Below, piece after piece: positions 60,811 to 64,000 of a stretch of 64,000 nt of DNA; positions within the stretch are counted from its first letter, which is position 1; each line of letters begins with the position of its first letter. Made by a program: the position numbers and the translations under genes. The notes below the pieces were generated by a model that was given only the letters and a program-made list of their open reading frames with translations, was not told the origin of the DNA and did not search any database. Source of the stretch: an uncultured Bacteroidales bacterium (GTDB lineage: Bacteria; Bacteroidota; Bacteroidia; Bacteroidales; Muribaculaceae). The stretch is from NCBI GenBank assembly GCA_947175245.1, contig CAMWLW010000002.1:17462-81461 (forward strand), in the 5' to 3' direction.

Positions 60811-62208
60811 TCACGAAAAGCTCTCGGCGATGGGGTCGCGGTCGCGGCTGTACTCGCGCTCGAGTGCTTTATCGATAATGTAGGAGAGCGCGATTTTGAC
60901 GCCGGCAAACGCCAGTCTCATCTGAGTGCTGGTGCACAGGCGGTTGGAATTGAGCAAGTATTCGCGCGCAACCCTTACGGCATCGTCATAGCGGCCCGTG
61001 CGCAGCAGCGCGGCGGCGTATAGCGGTATCGAGTAGGCCTCAAATCTCAACTCGGGGCTGTCGTCGGGACGCTCGCGCTCCATGAAATCAATCAGCTCGG
61101 TGAGCATGTCGTTGTCATACAGCAGTTTCACATACTCGCCGGCCAGGCGGTACAGGCCGTGAGCCTTGTCAAAGGCACTCATCAGGCTTATGGTGGCCAG
61201 CTGTGTGTTCTGGGGCGACTCCTCGTTGAGTTGCTGCAGGGTGGTCTCGAGTTCGTCCTCGTTGTGGCACACCTCGTTAGCCGCGCCTGGGTCTGTGGCC
61301 TGGTCTGACGTCTCGTCGGGTTCGCTGTCGCTGTTGCCCCACAGCTCAATTGCCAGGTCGTGCCGCCCTGCGTTGGCATAGATGTCACAAAGCGTGTACT
61401 TGGCCTCGATCATGTCGGGTGCCGCGTCGATTACCCTTTTGAGCAGCTCGATCGAGCGCGGGTTGCCCGGCGTCTTGGCTTCGAGCAGCTGGGCCTCGAC
61501 AAACTGCTGCATGTAGTCGTCAGGGGCGAGCGCCTTGGCATATTCGATGGCGGCGAGACCGTCGTCAATGTGGTTCATGTCGCGGTTCACCTCGGCGAGC
61601 TTGGTCCACGAGTCGTGGTTGAACGGGTCGATGCGCGTCAGTTCCTCGCCAAGTTGTATCGCAATCTCGCCATAGTTCATGCGCAGCACCCTCATGCACT
61701 CGCTCAGCGCCGTGTCCTTGTACCGGCAGCGGGCTATGAACTCGTTGTAGTGCTCGGCGAGCCAGTCGTAGCTGAGCGACAGCTCGACGAGATTGGCAAA
61801 CTGTATTATCTCCTCGTCCTCCTCAAACCGGTATTGCCCGATAATCTCCGTCAGCCGGTCATCCATATTCTCGCCGGTATATGACTTGACGCGCAGTCTC
61901 AGTATATCCCACATCAGGCCCTTGCGCTTCGAGTGACACTGCAGGAACTGCTCGAGCGTGGGCATGTTGTAGGTCGAATAGAAAACGATGAACAGCCCTT
62001 GGCGCACGAGCAGCGCCTCGCTGTCGGGATACAGGCGGTATCCCAACATCAAGGCGTTGAGTTGTGTGTGCATGTCGTTGTAGTCTCCGGCCTGGTCGTA
62101 GACCATGATCAGCTCGTCCTCGTCATAGTACATTTCGAGGGGGTGCTCTTTCAGGTCACGGCGAAACTGGTCGTACAGCTCTTTATATTCGTTGGGGCTG
62201 TCGTTCAT
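60811..62208 (-). CDS. TPR-repeat protein
   Basis: A 465-residue cytosolic protein without signal peptide, made mostly of helix pairs with TPR spacing; clear units include WTKLAEVNRDMNHIDDGLAA and MIEAKYTLCDIYANAGRHDL. A Glu/Asp/Gln-rich insert lies near residues 300-335. No catalytic domain. It may be a scaffold; the role is unknown. It starts 6 bp after the glnS stop and is surely co-transcribed with it. Confidence 0.8.
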   Translation of the reverse strand: MNDSPNEYKELYDQFRRDLKEHPLEMYYDEDELIMVYDQAGDYNDMHTQLNALMLGYRLYPDSEALLVRQGLFIVFYSTYNMPTLEQFLQCHSKRKGLMWDILRLRVKSYTGENMDDRLTEIIGQYRFEEDEEIIQFANLVELSLSYDWLAEHYNEFIARCRYKDTALSECMRVLRMNYGEIAIQLGEELTRIDPFNHDSWTKLAEVNRDMNHIDDGLAAIEYAKALAPDDYMQQFVEAQLLEAKTPGNPRSIELLKRVIDAAPDMIEAKYTLCDIYANAGRHDLAIELWGNSDSEPDETSDQATDPGAANEVCHNEDELETTLQQLNEESPQNTQLATISLMSAFDKAHGLYRLAGEYVKLLYDNDMLTELIDFMERERPDDSPELRFEAYSIPLYAAALLRTGRYDDAVRVAREYLLNSNRLCTSTQMRLAFAGVKIALSYIIDKALEREYSRDRDPIAESFS

Positions 62209-62214
62209 CGGCGT

Positions 62215-63918
62215 TTATTTCTTCTGGGCTTTCTCCCAGCTGTCCTTGAGGGCTATCGTGCGGTTGAATATGAGCTTGTCGGGAGTCGAGTCATAGTCGG
62301 GCGTGAAGTAGCCTATGCGCTGGAACTGGAACTTGGCGCCCTGCTTGGCGTTCTCGGCAATGAACGGCTCGACCTTGACACCCTCGACAATCTTGAGCGA
62401 GTCGGGGTTGAGCATCTCGCGGAAGTCACGCTCGGTCTCGGCTGCCGGGTTCTCGACGTTGAACAGGCGGTCGTACATGCGCACGGTGGCATCGACAGCC
62501 TTGTTGGCGTCGACCCAGTGCAGTGTGCCCTTGACCTTGCGCTGGCTGCCGGGCAGGCCGCTGCGGCTCTCGGGGTCGTATGTGCAGTATATCTCCTCGA
62601 TATTGCCGTCGGCATCCTTCTTCACGCCGGTACACTTGATGATATAGGCACCCTTGAGACGCACCTCACCGTCGGGAGCGAGGCGGAAGTATTTCTTGGG
62701 CGGATTTTCCATGAAGTCGTCGCGCTCAATGTATATCTCGCGGCTGAAAGGCATCTGGTGGGTGCCCTCCTCGAGGTTCTCGGGGTTGTTGTCCATCTCC
62801 ACCATTTCGGTCTGGCCCTCGGGATAGTTGGTGATTACCACCTTGACGGGGTCTATGACGGCCATGGCGCGTGTGGCTATCTTGTTGAGGTCTTCGCGTA
62901 CGGCATACTCCAGCAGGGCCACGCTGTTCAGCGCCTCATACTTGGTGTAGCCTATCGTGTCGATGAAGTTGCGTATCGAGCGCGGGGTGAAACCGCGGCG
63001 GCGCATGCCCGAGATAGTCGGCATGCGGGGGTCATCCCATCCGGCCACCAGACCCTCCTTCACGAGCTGCAGCAGTTTGCGCTTGCTCATCACGGTGTAG
63101 GTGAGGTTGAGGCGGTTGAACTCGATCTGGCGCGGACGGTAGGTCTCGTCGGCCAGCTCGTCGACAAAGTAGTCGTACAGCGGACGGTGAGGCACAAACT
63201 CCAGCGTGCATATCGAGTGGGTCACACCCTCAAAGTAGTCGCTCTGGCCGTGGGCAAAGTCATACATCGGGTAGACATGCCACTTGGTGCCCGTGCGGTG
63301 ATGGGGGTGGTGTATGATGCGGTACATGATAGGGTCGCGGAAGTGCATGTTGTTCGACGCCATGTCAATCTTGGCGCGCAACACGTGGCTACCCTCGGGG
63401 AACTCGCCCGCGTTCATGCGCGTGAACAAGTCGAGATTTTCCTCGACGCTGCGGTCGCGGTAGGGGCTGTTGGTGCCCGGAGTGGTGGGCGTGCCTTTCT
63501 GAGCCGCAATCTCCTCGCTCGTCTGGTCGTCGACGTATGCCTTACCCTCCTTGATCAGGCGTATGGCCAGGTCATAGAGCTGTGGGAAGTAGTCGCTGGC
63601 ATAGTATTCGCGGTTGCCCCAGTCAAAACCGAGCCAGTGAATATCCTCGCGTATCGAGTCGACATACTCCACATCCTCCTTGACGGGGTTCGTGTCGTCG
63701 AAGCGCAGGTTGCACGTGCCGCCGAACTTCTCGGCTACACCAAAGTCCATGCAGATGGCCTTGGCGTGGCCAATGTGCAGGTAGCCATTGGGTTCGGGCG
63801 GAAAACGGGTGTTGAGGCGTCCGCCATTCTTGCCCTCCTTGAGATCGTCGGCAACTATTTGTTCTACAAAGTTTAAACCCTTTGACTCTTCGGGTTCGGT
63901 GATAATATTTTCGGCCAT
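62215..63918 (-). CDS. glnS: Glutaminyl-tRNA synthetase
   Basis: A 567-residue class Ic synthetase charging tRNA-Gln. The ATP motifs are HIGHAKAI (about 48-55) and VMSKRKL (KMSKS variant). FPPEPNGYLHIGH, the substrate region and the two C-terminal beta-barrel anticodon-binding domains (with VKGTLHWVDANKAVDATVR) are all present, without the extra N-terminal domain of eukaryotes. Normal length. On the minus strand a -7-like TATTTTTG is about 50 bp upstream; the remaining bases to 64000 show nothing else. Confidence 0.96.
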   Translation of the reverse strand: MAENIITEPEESKGLNFVEQIVADDLKEGKNGGRLNTRFPPEPNGYLHIGHAKAICMDFGVAEKFGGTCNLRFDDTNPVKEDVEYVDSIREDIHWLGFDWGNREYYASDYFPQLYDLAIRLIKEGKAYVDDQTSEEIAAQKGTPTTPGTNSPYRDRSVEENLDLFTRMNAGEFPEGSHVLRAKIDMASNNMHFRDPIMYRIIHHPHHRTGTKWHVYPMYDFAHGQSDYFEGVTHSICTLEFVPHRPLYDYFVDELADETYRPRQIEFNRLNLTYTVMSKRKLLQLVKEGLVAGWDDPRMPTISGMRRRGFTPRSIRNFIDTIGYTKYEALNSVALLEYAVREDLNKIATRAMAVIDPVKVVITNYPEGQTEMVEMDNNPENLEEGTHQMPFSREIYIERDDFMENPPKKYFRLAPDGEVRLKGAYIIKCTGVKKDADGNIEEIYCTYDPESRSGLPGSQRKVKGTLHWVDANKAVDATVRMYDRLFNVENPAAETERDFREMLNPDSLKIVEGVKVEPFIAENAKQGAKFQFQRIGYFTPDYDSTPDKLIFNRTIALKDSWEKAQKK

Positions 63919-64000
63919 TTTAGTGATATGGTTTTATTAAAAATCGCGATGGTTGCTAATAAAATGCAAAAATAGCAAATTTCAAGCATCTCGACACCTT

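Noticed and set aside
61933..63876. 647-codon open frame opposite glnS
   Set aside because: Shadow of glnS and the TPR gene; Val/Leu/Gly-rich low-information sequence with no motif.

Overview
This window looks like a chromosomal segment of a Bacteroidales bacterium, probably a gut Muribaculaceae or a close relative (inference from protein style and gene order; no rRNA is present to confirm it). Supporting signs are the Bacteroidetes promoter form (TTG or TTTG, about 20 bp, then TAnnTTTG) upstream of many genes, almost no Shine-Dalgarno sequences, many outer-membrane barrel proteins, and a pheA / aminotransferase / DAHP synthase-chorismate mutase / tyrA operon. Most of the window is dense housekeeping DNA. 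A few stretches are lower in GC and look acquired or decayed.

Layout. 1-1.5 kb: end of hisS and two small outer-membrane barrels. 1.5-5.6 kb: aromatic amino acid operon behind a Phe/Tyr leader-peptide attenuator. 5.7-8.9 kb: AraC regulator facing an SDR, an aldo/keto reductase and an exported flavodoxin. 9.1-10.7 kb: folP and the c-di-AMP cyclase cdaA. 10.9-12.4 kb: an AlbA_2 regulator. 12.4-18.7 kb: a TonB-receptor-like barrel and an OmpR-type two-component system, split by an inserted two-gene cassette flanked by 169-bp direct repeats. 18.7-25.5 kb: small membrane protein, sodium symporter, ECF sigma factor, radA, an rRNA methyltransferase, surE and a barrel protein. 25.6-33 kb: envelope genes (VanZ-like, PAP2, LtaS-like, GH3/beta-lactamase fusion, 5'-nucleotidase). 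33.1-37.5 kb: DUF177, rpmF, fabH, era, der. 37.5-38.6 kb: gene-poor stretch with a MITE-like element, dispersed repeats and a broken tag gene. 38.6-44.5 kb: two exported proteins, then a minus-strand run with nucleoside phosphorylase, dprA, a thioesterase and a second AlbA_2 regulator. 44.7-52.4 kb: two-component system with apbE, then glycan genes and a radical SAM protein. 52.5-63.9 kb: rnr, gyrB, fmt, a pseudouridine synthase, cvfB, rsmG, an MBL hydrolase, a TPR protein and glnS.

Most notable items: (1) a complete attenuator (18-residue leader with seven consecutive aromatic residues, terminator and competing antiterminator) in front of pheA; (2) a low-GC two-gene cassette, a uracil-DNA-glycosylase-like protein overlapping a two-helix membrane protein, inserted between 169-bp duplications of a host gene start, which is the best candidate here for an undescribed (possibly defence) system; (3) a 187-bp element with 13-bp inverted ends beside an internally deleted tag pseudogene; (4) a 20-bp core shared by two otherwise different intergenic elements; (5) two AlbA_2 regulators whose linkers are tandem repeats. 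No tRNA, rRNA, CRISPR array, integrase or transposase was seen.
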